From assembly GCA_963750715.1 (NCBI GenBank), contig CAVVRP010000008.1, forward strand, positions 248,001-312,000: 64,000 nucleotides of DNA, written 5' to 3'. The notes below the pieces were generated by a model. The model had not been told where the DNA came from and ran no database searches. It saw nothing but the letters and a program-made list of their open reading frames with translations. This DNA is from JAGVSR01 sp963750715. GTDB lineage: Bacteria; Pseudomonadota; Alphaproteobacteria; Rhizobiales; Hyphomicrobiaceae. Shown here in pieces: positions 36,415 through 44,419 of this stretch; position 1 is the stretch's first letter, and each line of letters opens with the position of its first letter. The position numbers were made by a program, and so were the translations under genes.

Positions 36415-37292
36415 TGCGACTTCAGCCGGGCGAAAAACTCGTCTTCGCCAGCCACAACAAGGGCAAGGTGTGGGAGATCAATCAGTTGATTGCGCCCTAT
36501 GGCCTCGCCGCCGTATCGGCGGGTGAACTGGGACTGGAAGAACCCGACGAAACTGAGCCGTCGTTTCAAGGCAACGCGCTGCTGAAAGCCGCTGCCGCCG
36601 CGCGCGGCTCCGACCTGCCCGCACTCGCCGACGATTCAGGGCTGGAAGTCGACATCCTGGGCGGCGCGCCCGGCATCTACTCGGCGCGATGGGCGGGACC
36701 GGCCAAGGATTTCGGCGTTGCCATGCGCAAGGTCGGCGAGGAGATCGCCACGCGCCACGGTTGGGCGGCGCCCGGGCCGCGCGCCAACTTCGTTTCCGTG
36801 CTGTGTCTCGCGTGGCCCGATGGCACGCATCGCTTTTTCGAAGGCAAGGTGTTCGGACACCTGGTCTGGCCGCCGCGCGGGGGCAACGGCTTCGGCTACG
36901 ACCCGATGTTCGTTGCCGATGGCGAGACATTGACCTTCGGCGAGATGGAGCCGGCGCAGAAGTATGCGATCTCCCATCGCACGCGCGCCTTCGATCTGTT
37001 CCGTCGCGAATGCCTCGGAGACGCGGGCGCGTTGGCGCTTGCTCCAAATGCGGTGCGTGACGCCACTGGGCTTAGCGCGGCAGCAGCGAACATTTCGACC
37101 CGGGAAGAACTGGCGAGCTTCATCGCAAACCTCCGCGCCGACCTCGACGCCAACCCCCAGGCGTGGGAGAACGCAACGTTGCCTCACTTTCTCGATGCCA
37201 TGATGGCTTGGGCCGGCAACGCCGAGCAGCCGGAAGAACCGCGCTGGCGCACGATTGCAAAAGCGCTTCTCACAGCTAGCCGCGCAGGCTAG
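36411..37292 (+). CDS. rdgB: RdgB/HAM1 non-canonical purine NTP pyrophosphatase fused to a DUF7660-like domain
   Basis: 293 residues, about 80 more than usual. Residues 1-210 are standard RdgB: FASHNKGKVWEI (substrate loop), SFQGNALLKA, ALADDSGLEVD, GGNGFGYDPMF and KYAISHRTRAF. The enzyme removes ITP, dITP and XTP from the nucleotide pool. The last ~70 residues (STREELASFIANLRADL, QAWENATLPHFLDAMMAW, PRWRTIAKALLTAS) are not part of RdgB. They resemble the small DUF7660 domain, otherwise known mostly in stand-alone proteins. There is no stop or shift between the parts, so this looks like a real gene fusion. Confidence 0.88.
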   Translation: MMRLQPGEKLVFASHNKGKVWEINQLIAPYGLAAVSAGELGLEEPDETEPSFQGNALLKAAAAARGSDLPALADDSGLEVDILGGAPGIYSARWAGPAKDFGVAMRKVGEEIATRHGWAAPGPRANFVSVLCLAWPDGTHRFFEGKVFGHLVWPPRGGNGFGYDPMFVADGETLTFGEMEPAQKYAISHRTRAFDLFRRECLGDAGALALAPNAVRDATGLSAAAANISTREELASFIANLRADLDANPQAWENATLPHFLDAMMAWAGNAEQPEEPRWRTIAKALLTASRAG

Positions 37293-37326
37293 GCACCCGG
37301 CGAACTCGAAGCGTCATAGGAAACTC

Positions 37327-38532
37327 GTGTCCCAGACCAGCGACAGCTTCGGCGTCTATATCCACTGGCCGTTCTGCGCGCAGAAATGCCCCTACTGCGA
37401 TTTCAATAGTCATGTGCGACACGGCGGTTGGGACGAAGCGCGATACCTTGCCGCCTACAAGCGTGAACTCGATCACGTGGCTCAACTGTCTGGAGGCGGC
37501 GACCCGGTCGCCGTATCGTCGATATTCTTCGGCGGCGGCACGCCGTCGTTGATGCAGCCACAGACGGTTGCCGGCATCCTTGATCACATCGCGTCGCTCT
37601 GGCCCGTGGATACTGGCGCGGAGATCACGCTCGAGGCTAATCCCAACAGCGTCGAGGCGGATCGGTTCTCCGGTTATCGCGCGGCCGGTGTCAACCGCGT
37701 GTCGATCGGCGTGCAGGCTCTGAACGAAGCCGACCTGCGCAAGCTCGGGCGGCTGCACACCGTGGCGGAAGCCCGCGCGGCGATCGCCATTGCCCAACGC
37801 CTGTTCGACCGCACCACGTTCGACCTCATCTACGCGCGCCCTGGCCAGACTGAAGCACAATGGTACGCGGAACTTGCCGAAGCGCTCACCATGGCCGGCA
37901 ACCATCTGTCGCTGTACCAGCTCACCATCGAACCCGAGACCCCGTTCGCTGCACTCCATGCCACCGGCAAGCTCGTCATTCCCGATCCCGACGCGGCCCT
38001 CAGTCTCTACCAGGCGACTCAGGAATTGACCGAGACTGCCGGTCTTCCAGCGTATGAGATCTCCAATCACGCGCGTCCGGGTGAAGAGAGCCGTCACAAC
38101 ATGCTCTACTGGCGCTATGGCGCTTACGCCGGCATCGGGCCGGGGGCTCATGGACGGCTGGCTCTCGGCGCCGTCCGCCAGGCCACGTCGACCGAGCGCA
38201 ATCCCGAGCGATGGGTGGAGAGCGTCGAAGCGAGGGGCCACGGATTGATCGAGACAACACCGCTTTCGCACGAAGAGCAGGCCGACGAGATACTGCTGAT
38301 GGGCCTTAGGCTGGAAGAAGGTCTTGATCTTGTCCGGCTGGCATCCATGACGGGCGCGCGGCCAAGCCGCACAGCGATCGAAGAACTCCAGGAGCTGGGC
38401 CTGCTGGCCATCGAGGGAAACCGCATCCGCGCCATCGGCCAAGGCCGCTTCATTCTGAACGAGATCGTGCTGCGTCTTTCGAGGAGTTTTACCGGCGGCG
38501 TTGCCTCAGATTTAACCCAAAGTACCGCATAG
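37327..38532 (+). CDS. hemW: Heme chaperone HemW (radical SAM, HemN-like)
   Basis: 401 residues from GTG 37327 (SQTSDSFGVYIHWPFC), with AGGAAA about 4 bases upstream; a longer frame from 37255 lies inside rdgB. The radical SAM cluster motif is Cys17-x3-Cys21-x2-Cys24 (CAQKCPYCDF). Other family blocks are FFGGGTPSLM, EANPNSVEADRF, GVNRVSIGVQALNE and NHARPGEESRHNMLYWRY. HemW lacks the features of the HemN oxidase and binds heme for insertion into respiratory proteins. It ends the rph-VOC-rdgB-hemW run, as is usual in alphaproteobacteria. Confidence 0.93.
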   Translation: MSQTSDSFGVYIHWPFCAQKCPYCDFNSHVRHGGWDEARYLAAYKRELDHVAQLSGGGDPVAVSSIFFGGGTPSLMQPQTVAGILDHIASLWPVDTGAEITLEANPNSVEADRFSGYRAAGVNRVSIGVQALNEADLRKLGRLHTVAEARAAIAIAQRLFDRTTFDLIYARPGQTEAQWYAELAEALTMAGNHLSLYQLTIEPETPFAALHATGKLVIPDPDAALSLYQATQELTETAGLPAYEISNHARPGEESRHNMLYWRYGAYAGIGPGAHGRLALGAVRQATSTERNPERWVESVEARGHGLIETTPLSHEEQADEILLMGLRLEEGLDLVRLASMTGARPSRTAIEELQELGLLAIEGNRIRAIGQGRFILNEIVLRLSRSFTGGVASDLTQSTA

Positions 38533-38561
38533 ACAGTGGTCTGCCACCTGTCTAAGCACCC

Positions 38562-39146
38562 ATGATGATGCGCAGTATCTACGAATGGACCATGGAAAAG
38601 GCCGCGAGCGATCGCGCCCCACAGGCGCTCGCCGCCGTGTCGTTCGTGGAAAGCTCGTTCTTTCCCATCCCTCCGGATGTGATGCTGGTGCCGATGGTGC
38701 TGGCAAACCGCGCCAAGGCCTGGATCTATGCCAGCATCGCCACCATCTCATCCGTCATCGGCGGGGCATTCGGATATGCGATCGGTCACTATTTCTTTGA
38801 AGCCATCGGCCAGCCGATCCTGGACTTTTACGGCAAGGCCGCGAGCTTCTCCGACTTTGCCCAATGGTTCAACGAATGGGGCGTCTGGATTCTCATTATC
38901 AAGGGCATGACGCCATTCCCTTATAAGGTCCTCACGATCGCCGCTGGCGTGACCAACATGCCTTTCGCGGAGTTCATGTTGGCCAGCGTGGTGGCGCGAG
39001 CCATGCGCTTCTATCTGGTCGCCGGCCTGCTGTATTACTTCGGCGAGTCGATCCGGGACTTCATCGACAGGCGTTTGACGCTTGTAACCACGTCGTTTGT
39101 CGTGCTTTTGCTCGGCGGGTTCCTGGCGGTCAAGTTCCTGGTCTGA
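38562..39146 (+). CDS. YqaA family (DedA/SNARE-associated-type) inner-membrane protein
   Basis: 194 residues with four to five hydrophobic segments. Residues such as FVESSFFPIPPDVMLVPMVLA near the N-terminus and IKGMTPFPYKVLTIAAG in the middle are conserved in the YqaA branch of the DedA superfamily. DedA-like proteins are thought to flip lipid carriers or act as proton-coupled transporters; no role is known for YqaA. It begins 30 bases after hemW and 17 before dsbB, so they may share a transcript. Confidence 0.87.
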   Translation: MMMRSIYEWTMEKAASDRAPQALAAVSFVESSFFPIPPDVMLVPMVLANRAKAWIYASIATISSVIGGAFGYAIGHYFFEAIGQPILDFYGKAASFSDFAQWFNEWGVWILIIKGMTPFPYKVLTIAAGVTNMPFAEFMLASVVARAMRFYLVAGLLYYFGESIRDFIDRRLTLVTTSFVVLLLGGFLAVKFLV

Positions 39147-39162
39147 CCCAGGCGGGAGACGG

Positions 39163-39687
39163 ATGAAGATGGATCTCAAGACGCTGAGGGGACGTGACGA
39201 CGCCTATCAGCTTGGCGGCATCGCTCTCTTTCTGGCGATTTCGGTGATCCTTGCCGCGCTCGGCTTCGAGTACCTTGGCGGCTACGTGCCCTGTCCGCTT
39301 TGCCTGGAACAGCGCTACGCCTACTATTTTTCGATTCCCCTGCTGTTCGTCGCCATGGCGACGGTCGGCGAGATGCCCCGTTTGTCGACATTCATTTTTC
39401 TGCTCGTCGCGCTTACGGTCCTCGCTAATACCGGGCTCGGCATCTACCACTCCGGCGTCGAATGGCATTTCTGGCCGGGTCCCGACACCTGCGCCACGGC
39501 ACAACAGCTGCCTACCAATCCCGCCGATCTGCTCAAAGGTTTGAGCCAGACCCGTGTCGTTCGTTGCGACCAAGCGGCGTGGCGGTTCTTTGGCCTGTCG
39601 TTTGCCGGATGGAATGTCGTCGTTTCGGTGGTTCTGTTTATTCTCTCGTTGAGAGCCGCCATTTCCGCCTCGGAACGGGCCATCTAA
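39163..39687 (+). CDS. DsbB-family disulfide bond formation protein
   Basis: 174 residues from ATG 39163 (MKMDLKTLRG), preceded by GGGAG. Four membrane helices are predicted. The first periplasmic loop has the redox pair Cys44-x-x-Cys47 (VPCPLCLEQ), the signature of DsbB; a second pair (DTCATAQ and VVRCDQ) lies in the second loop. DsbB transfers electrons from DsbA to ubiquinone to reoxidise it. The DsbA partner is not in the window. The branch is the alphaproteobacterial 'disulfide bond formation protein B' form. Confidence 0.88.
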   Translation: MKMDLKTLRGRDDAYQLGGIALFLAISVILAALGFEYLGGYVPCPLCLEQRYAYYFSIPLLFVAMATVGEMPRLSTFIFLLVALTVLANTGLGIYHSGVEWHFWPGPDTCATAQQLPTNPADLLKGLSQTRVVRCDQAAWRFFGLSFAGWNVVVSVVLFILSLRAAISASERAI

Positions 39688-40155
39688 AGCTCAGGCGAGA
39701 GCCCGTTATCCACAGTCTTGCAGGCAAATCCGGCACGCCGGATAGGCCGCGAATTCTTGGTTTCTGAACAAACTGCAAGCAAAATTCCTTCAAGACGTCT
39801 CCCGTCCGCCTTTATTGTGCCTGACTGTGGCAGTTAATTCACACCAAGCGCGGAACACACGGGGAACCCGAGCGACACGCTTACGAGTTGACGACCAGTT
39901 CTGAGTGTTGAGTAGCGTGGAGGAGACACTGGTGTGGCAGGACGGCTCTAGAGCCTTCACACCGTCGCCGAGGCAGATTTTAGGTTTGCGATTGTCGCGT
40001 ACTGCCGGAATTCAGGCGAGAGGATCCACCGCTGCCGACTTTGCGTCCCGCCCCGTACCGCCGACCATGTTTTGTGTGAGTAGCGTATCTAGTCCTGTTG
40101 CGTCCTGTAGGCGTCAGTTGCGTCCCGTTGCGTCTGAGTATGCCCCATCTGCCAT

Positions 40156-40177
40156 GAGCATGCACCCTCGCATGCTC
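40156..40177. repeat. Small perfect inverted repeat
   Basis: GAGCATGC (40156-40163) and GCATGCTC (40170-40177) form perfect arms around a six-base loop ACCCTC. There is no T-run after either arm, so a terminator is unlikely. Confidence 0.5.
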
Positions 40178-40189
40178 GGAAATGTGAGG

Positions 40190-40235
40190 CGAGCCGCTCG
40201 GTTGAAAGTAGTCGCGTCTATCACCGAGCGGCTCG
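40190..40235. repeat. 13-base perfect inverted repeat
   Basis: CGAGCCGCTCGGT (40190-40202) is followed after 20 bases by its exact reverse complement ACCGAGCGGCTCG (40223-40235). It may be an RNA stem or a binding site. It lies 12 bases after the smaller inverted repeat at 40156-40177, suggesting a structured element. Confidence 0.55.
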
Positions 40236-40665
40236 TTCGGCTCTTCGAAAGTCCATCGGCATCCGGTGCGTCAGCAGCATCCGGCGCTAGTATCACGATG
40301 CGTTGTGTTCCAGTCGAGGCGTCCCATGACTACCGAGCGCAGTGTCGAAACGAATACCTAGCGTCCGCTGCACGACATCATGGGCTCGCTATTGAGCAAA
40401 GTAACCGTAAACGTTGAGGCTGAACAGGACCCCTTCCGCTCGAGGCCGGCAAGCCCGGGACCATCCGTGAATTTCGAGGCGGCGACCGCTGCTTCGTGAC
40501 AGTAGGCAAGTGCGTTTAGCGCCGCGACGGCCAAACCCTCGAGGCATCACATGACCCGGTTACGCGTTGTGATACCAGTGTGCTGGACGCACTTGCCGCC
40601 CTACTCCGGACACCCAACTGCCGTCCGTAAGCGATCCTGAAGCCCCGACAACAGGAGTTGACCCC

Positions 40666-40881
40666 ATGACCCCCGAAAACATCAATCCCCTGCAGTGGCA
40701 TCAGGCCATCGGCGTGGCCCGACAGTCCTGCGCGCGGTTCTTCCGCGACGGCGGCAATCCAGCCGACGCCATGCGCGCCTTCGGCTTGACGCCCGAGCAG
40801 GAGAACTGCGCCGACTGGTGCCGTGCGGTCGAAGCGATCGCCACCACGCTGTGCTCCGCGCCGATCCGGAGCGCGGCCTGA
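40666..40881 (+). CDS. Small protein of unknown function
   Basis: 71 residues (MTPENINPLQWHQAIGVARQ), with the ribosome binding site AGGAG 9 bases before the ATG and a strong terminator 42 bases after the stop. The protein is helical with three cysteines (QSCARFFRDGG, ENCADWCRAVE). I do not recognise the family. The good signals at both ends favour a real monocistronic gene. Confidence 0.7.
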   Translation: MTPENINPLQWHQAIGVARQSCARFFRDGGNPADAMRAFGLTPEQENCADWCRAVEAIATTLCSAPIRSAA

Positions 40882-40922
40882 CCAATTCGCCTTGTGAACA
40901 CGACCCCTCCGTATCTCGCTTG

Positions 40923-40950
40923 AGCCCCGGCTTGCGCCGGGGCTTTTTTT
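40923..40950 (+). terminator. Rho-independent terminator of the 40666 gene
   Basis: AGCCCCGGC (40923-40931) and GCCGGGGCT (40936-40944) form a perfect 9-base stem with loop TTGC, directly followed by a run of T (to 40950). Confidence 0.92.
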
Positions 40951-41043
40951 GTTTCCCATGCCCGCAAGTGACGAATTGACTTGCCAGCGGGCCTGCCGGA
41001 TACCCGTTGTGTTCCAAAAAGAAAGACAAGGGAGCACGGCGCT

Positions 41044-41478
41044 ATGCATGTGACCATCGAAGATGCTCAAAAAATCATTGCGGCGGCGCGCAAGTCAGCT
41101 GAACAGACGAAAACCCACATGTGCATCGCGGTCGTCGATTCCGGCGCCAACCTGAAGGCCTTCCACCGCATGGACGACGCATGGGTGGGATCAATCGACA
41201 TCGCCATTAAGAAGGCGAAGACTGCTGTGTTCTTCGGCATGCCGACGGGACAGATCGGCAAGCTCTCTCAGCCCGGCGGCCCCCTGTTCGGCATCGAGCA
41301 TTCCAACGACGGCTTGATCACATTCCCGGGCGGGCTGCCAATCGTCGACAAGGAAGGCGTTCTGATCGGCGCCATCGGCGTATCGGGAAGTTCGGTTGAG
41401 AACGATCACACGGTCGCGGCAGCCGGAGTGAAGGTTATCGGCGTTTCCGATCTGCCGGCGCATCCCTGGCGCACCTAA
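41044..41478 (+). CDS. GlcG/HbpS-like (DUF336) heme-binding-type protein
   Basis: 144 residues from ATG 41044 (MHVTIEDAQKIIAAARKSAE). Conserved blocks are CIAVVDSGANLKAFHRMDDAWVGS, AVFFGMPTGQIG and GGLPIVDKEGVLIGAIGVSGSSVENDHTVA, typical of the GlcG/HbpS fold. Family members bind heme or act as cofactor-free isomerases in degradation pathways; the role here is unknown. It is convergent with the biotin operon, with a hairpin at 41497-41519 between them. Confidence 0.87.
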   Translation: MHVTIEDAQKIIAAARKSAEQTKTHMCIAVVDSGANLKAFHRMDDAWVGSIDIAIKKAKTAVFFGMPTGQIGKLSQPGGPLFGIEHSNDGLITFPGGLPIVDKEGVLIGAIGVSGSSVENDHTVAAAGVKVIGVSDLPAHPWRT

Positions 41479-41496
41479 TCTCGAGCTGACCAGCCT

Positions 41497-41519
41497 CCCC
41501 GGACGCAATGCGCCCGGGG
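41497..41519. terminator. Hairpin between the DUF336 gene and the bio operon
   Basis: CCCCGGACGC and GCGCCCGGGG at 41497-41519 form a GC-rich stem with one mismatch and a very short loop. There is no T-run on either side, so terminator function for the two convergent units is only probable. Confidence 0.4.
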
Positions 41520-41545
41520 ATTAACGCCGCGCAAACCAACGATCG

Positions 41546-42523
41546 CTAGAGCCGATAGACGAGGGCGCCGCCCGTCAACCCCGCGCCTGCCGCGCACATC
41601 AGAACATGATCGCCCGGTACATAAGTGCGCTCCGCCTGCGCCAGAGACAACGTCAGGGGAATCGTTGCCGCTGAGCTGTTACCGTACATCGCCACGGACG
41701 ACAGCGTTCGCGCACCGTCGATCGCCAGCTTGTGCTGAACGGCTGCAATGATGCGGCTGTTGGCTTGATGTGCAACCCAGTGCGCCACGTCGGCTGTACC
41801 AATGCCCGCCTTGCCGAGTGCGCTCAAGGATGACGCGGTCATGAGGTCCGTGGCTCTCGCAAACACCACGCGGCCATCTCGCACCTTCATCTGCGTGTCG
41901 GCGATAACCGTATCTTCGCCGAACGGGTTGCGGCTGCCGCCCGCGTCGATCTTGATCAAGTCGTAGCCCGAGCCGTCGGACGCCAAATGCACCCCCGTAA
42001 TGCCCGCCTTTGGCCGGTCAGTGGGAACGACGAGCACGGCCCCTGCGGCGTCACCGAACAGAATGACGCTGGTGCGGTCGTTCGGGTTGGTACGGCGCGA
42101 GAGAATGTTCGCGGCGATGACCAGCACCGGCGTTCGATGTGCGCGCACAAACGCATCGGCATACGTGAACGCATGCAGGAATCCCGAGCACGCACCTGCC
42201 ATGTCGATCGCACCTGCGACTTTCAGACCAAGCCTGTGCGCGACAAGCGGCGCGCTCGGCGGCAGCAGATGATCGGGCGTCGACGTGGCGAGTACCAGAA
42301 GCCCGATACGGCTGCGGTCGAATCCGGCACGCGACAGAGCCATCTCGCCGGCCTTCACCGCGATATCTGACAGCGCCTCGTCTTCAGCCGCATAACGCCG
42401 CTCGCGAATGCCCGTTCGCCGCTCAATCCAGCCGGCTTCAAGCCCCAGACGCGCCTCCAGCTCCGCGCTCGTGACGCGGCGAGCCGGCGCATGGTGACCG
42501 AGCGAAAGGATCGAGGATCCCAT
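41546..42523 (-). CDS. bioZ: BioZ, KAS III-like enzyme for pimeloyl precursor synthesis
   Basis: 325 residues with the complete KAS III catalytic triad: Cys in DMAGACSGFLHAF, His in AHWVAHQANSRI and Asn in MYGNSSAAT. The family blocks (RTGIRERRYAA, ASTPDHLLPPSAP, GDAAGAVLVV) agree with FabH-like enzymes. Its place as last gene of a bioBFDAZ operon, nine bases after bioA, identifies it as BioZ, which condenses glutaryl-CoA with malonyl-ACP to start a pimeloyl-ACP precursor and so replaces the BioC-BioH route. A housekeeping FabH cannot be excluded from sequence alone, but operon context argues strongly for BioZ. Confidence 0.88.
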   Translation of the reverse strand: MGSSILSLGHHAPARRVTSAELEARLGLEAGWIERRTGIRERRYAAEDEALSDIAVKAGEMALSRAGFDRSRIGLLVLATSTPDHLLPPSAPLVAHRLGLKVAGAIDMAGACSGFLHAFTYADAFVRAHRTPVLVIAANILSRRTNPNDRTSVILFGDAAGAVLVVPTDRPKAGITGVHLASDGSGYDLIKIDAGGSRNPFGEDTVIADTQMKVRDGRVVFARATDLMTASSLSALGKAGIGTADVAHWVAHQANSRIIAAVQHKLAIDGARTLSSVAMYGNSSAATIPLTLSLAQAERTYVPGDHVLMCAAGAGLTGGALVYRL

Positions 42524-42532
42524 TGATGTCCT

Positions 42533-43796
42533 TCAGGCGAAAGCATCCGCGGCATCGCGGATAGCGAAATAGACCGAGTTCGAGATCGGATGCGGTCGTG
42601 CAGTACGGCGGCATCACGTAGATGGTGTTCCCAAGCGGACGCAACAGCAGACCGCGATCCATGAAGAAGCCGTAGAGCTTCGGCCCAACCCCCGCAAGAT
42701 AGCCGGCGTCTCGAACCTTGAGGTCGAGGGCGGTGATCGTGCCGACCTGTCGAACGCTCGTGAAGCGGGCATCGTCGACGAAAGGTTGCAGCCTCTCCGC
42801 CTGTATCAATGCAAGGCTTTTGATGCGGTGGCGAACCGGATCATTTCGCCAGATGTCGACGTTGGCGGCGGCGGCGGCGCATGCGACCGGATTGGCCGTG
42901 TAGCTCGACGAGTGGAACAAGGTCTTCGACCGATCCGTCGAATAGTGCGCATCGAAGATCGGCGGCGTGCACAGCGTGGCGGCCAGGGGTATGACGCCGC
43001 CCGTGATGCCCTTCGCCATGCAAAGGATGTCGGGCGTGATGCCGGCCTGCTCGCAGGCGAACAGTGTTCCGGTGCGACCCCATCCGGTCATGACCTCGTC
43101 CGCAAGGAACAGCACGCCATGGCGCTCGCAGATGCGCTTCATTTCGGCTACCACGGCCGCCGGGTAGGCCAGCATCCCGCCCGCTCCAAGCACCAGGGGT
43201 TCCACGATGAGCGCTGCGGTTGGCTCTTCGCCGCACACGGCGTCGAGAATATCGAGGGTGTCGCGCTCGTGGCCGGGAGCCGGATAAGGGATGCGAACCA
43301 CATCGAACAGCAACGGCTCGTAGGCCGCGTTGAAAACGCCGCGCGCGCCTGCGGACATCGTACCAACTGTATCACCGTGATAGGCGTGCTCGAAGGCGAT
43401 GATGCGCGTACGCGGCTCGCCGATGTTGTGCCAATAGCCAAGCGCCATCTTGAGCGCGACTTCCACGGCGGTCGAGCCGGAGTCGGAATAGAACACATGG
43501 GCCAGACCCTTCGGCGCCAGTTCAATCAACCCACAAGCTAGACGTTCGGCCGGCTCGTGCGTCAAGCCGGCAAAAATCACCTGATCAAGCTGGTCCGTTT
43601 GAGCCTTGATAGCGTCGACGATGCGCGGTTCGCGATGCCCGTGCGTCACCACCCACCACGACGAGATGCCGTCGAAAATGCGATCTCCCGCCGCGGTTTC
43701 GAGATACGCTCCCTCGGCGCGCGCAACCATGATTGGCGAAGGGGCAACCGCGTGTTGCGTGAATGGATGCCAGACCGGCGAAGGACCGCGCGTCAC
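42533..43796 (-). CDS. bioA: BioA, adenosylmethionine--8-amino-7-oxononanoate transaminase (apparent +1 frameshift at 42576-42581)
   Basis: Start GTG 43796 (VTRGPSPVWHPFTQHAV) overlaps the bioD stop (GTGA). The PLP enzyme is well conserved: DGISSWWVVTHGHREPRI, FYSDSGSTAVEVALKMA, FEHAYHGDT, LFLADEVMTGWGRTG and HSSSYTANPVACAAA. Only the last ~17 codons are in another frame. After VMPPYCTTASDL, removing one base from the plus-strand string GAGTTC at 42576-42581 gives VYFAIRDAADAFA and the TGA at 42533-42535. The restored protein has 420 residues. Without the correction the frame runs 100 bases into bioZ. Confidence 0.92.
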
Positions 43797-44419
43797 GCGA
43801 AATCCTCCGGGCGGAAATGCGACGCGAAGGCCGCGGCGAGAGCCGCCGTGTCGAGCGGACTGACATGCGGCAAGCGGCCGAGCATTCGCACGCCACCGAT
43901 CTCGCAGATGGTTCGCTCGCTGTCTTCGTTCTCCGAGCCGATGAAGGCGATGCCGTGGATATTGATATCGCGCAAGCGCATGGACTCGATCGACAACAGC
44001 GAGTGATTGATTGTGCCGAGCGTCGTGCGGGCACACAGGATGACCGGCAGCTCCCAGCGGGCAAAGACATCGGCATAAAGCAGCTCACGCTTGATCGGCA
44101 CTAGAAGTCCACCGGCGCCTTCGATGACGAGCGGCCTGTCGACGTCAGGCGGCTCGAGCCGGCTCACGTCGATGCTGACTCCATCGAGTTCAGCCGCCCG
44201 GTGTGGCGACAACGGCGCATTGAGTTTGTAAGCTTCGGGCAGGATGCGGCCGGCAGGAAGACCCGAAAGCTGCACCACGGCTTCGGAGTCGGTCGGGCCG
44301 ATAAGACCTGACTGAACCGGTTTCCAGTAACAGCCGTCGAGGACGCCTGTGAGCGCCGCGGAAAAAACCGTCTTGCCGATTCCGGTATCGGTTCCCGTCA
44401 CTACGAATCGCCGTGTCAT
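43793..44419 (-). CDS. bioD: BioD, dethiobiotin synthetase
   Basis: 208 residues (MTRRFVVTGTDTGIGKT). The P-loop is GTDTGIGKTVFSAALT; other blocks are YWKPVQSGLIGPTDSE, EGAGGLLVP (Mg/ATP site) and VILCARTTLGTINHSLLS. BioD closes the ureido ring of dethiobiotin using ATP and CO2. It overlaps bioF by four bases upstream (ATGA) and bioA by four downstream (GTGA), showing tight translational coupling. Confidence 0.96.
   Translation of the reverse strand: MTRRFVVTGTDTGIGKTVFSAALTGVLDGCYWKPVQSGLIGPTDSEAVVQLSGLPAGRILPEAYKLNAPLSPHRAAELDGVSIDVSRLEPPDVDRPLVIEGAGGLLVPIKRELLYADVFARWELPVILCARTTLGTINHSLLSIESMRLRDINIHGIAFIGSENEDSERTICEIGGVRMLGRLPHVSPLDTAALAAAFASHFRPEDFA

Larger units (their letters stand above)
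39688..40665. other. Nearly 1 kb without a supported gene, rich in small repeats
   Basis: This is the longest non-coding stretch of the window. It has three copies of GTTGCGTC (40097-40104, 40117-40124, 40127-40134) and two strong inverted repeats (listed separately). A 170-codon frame (39905-40417) has no family features. Near 40327 a frame reads MTTERSVETNT, a TAG, then RPLHDIMGSLLSKVTVNVE, and near 40440-40519 another reads GKPGTIREFRGGDRCFVTVG, so a decayed gene is possible. A lone TTATCCACA (39706-39714) lies at the start. Confidence 0.5.

Noticed and set aside
39706..39714. TTATCCACA as part of a replication origin
   Set aside because: Only one DnaA box is present with no AT-rich unwinding element or typical neighbour genes.
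39905..40417. 170-codon frame from TTG in the gap after dsbB
   Set aside because: Composition (Ser/Arg/Ala) and the lack of any domain or ribosome binding site suggest chance.
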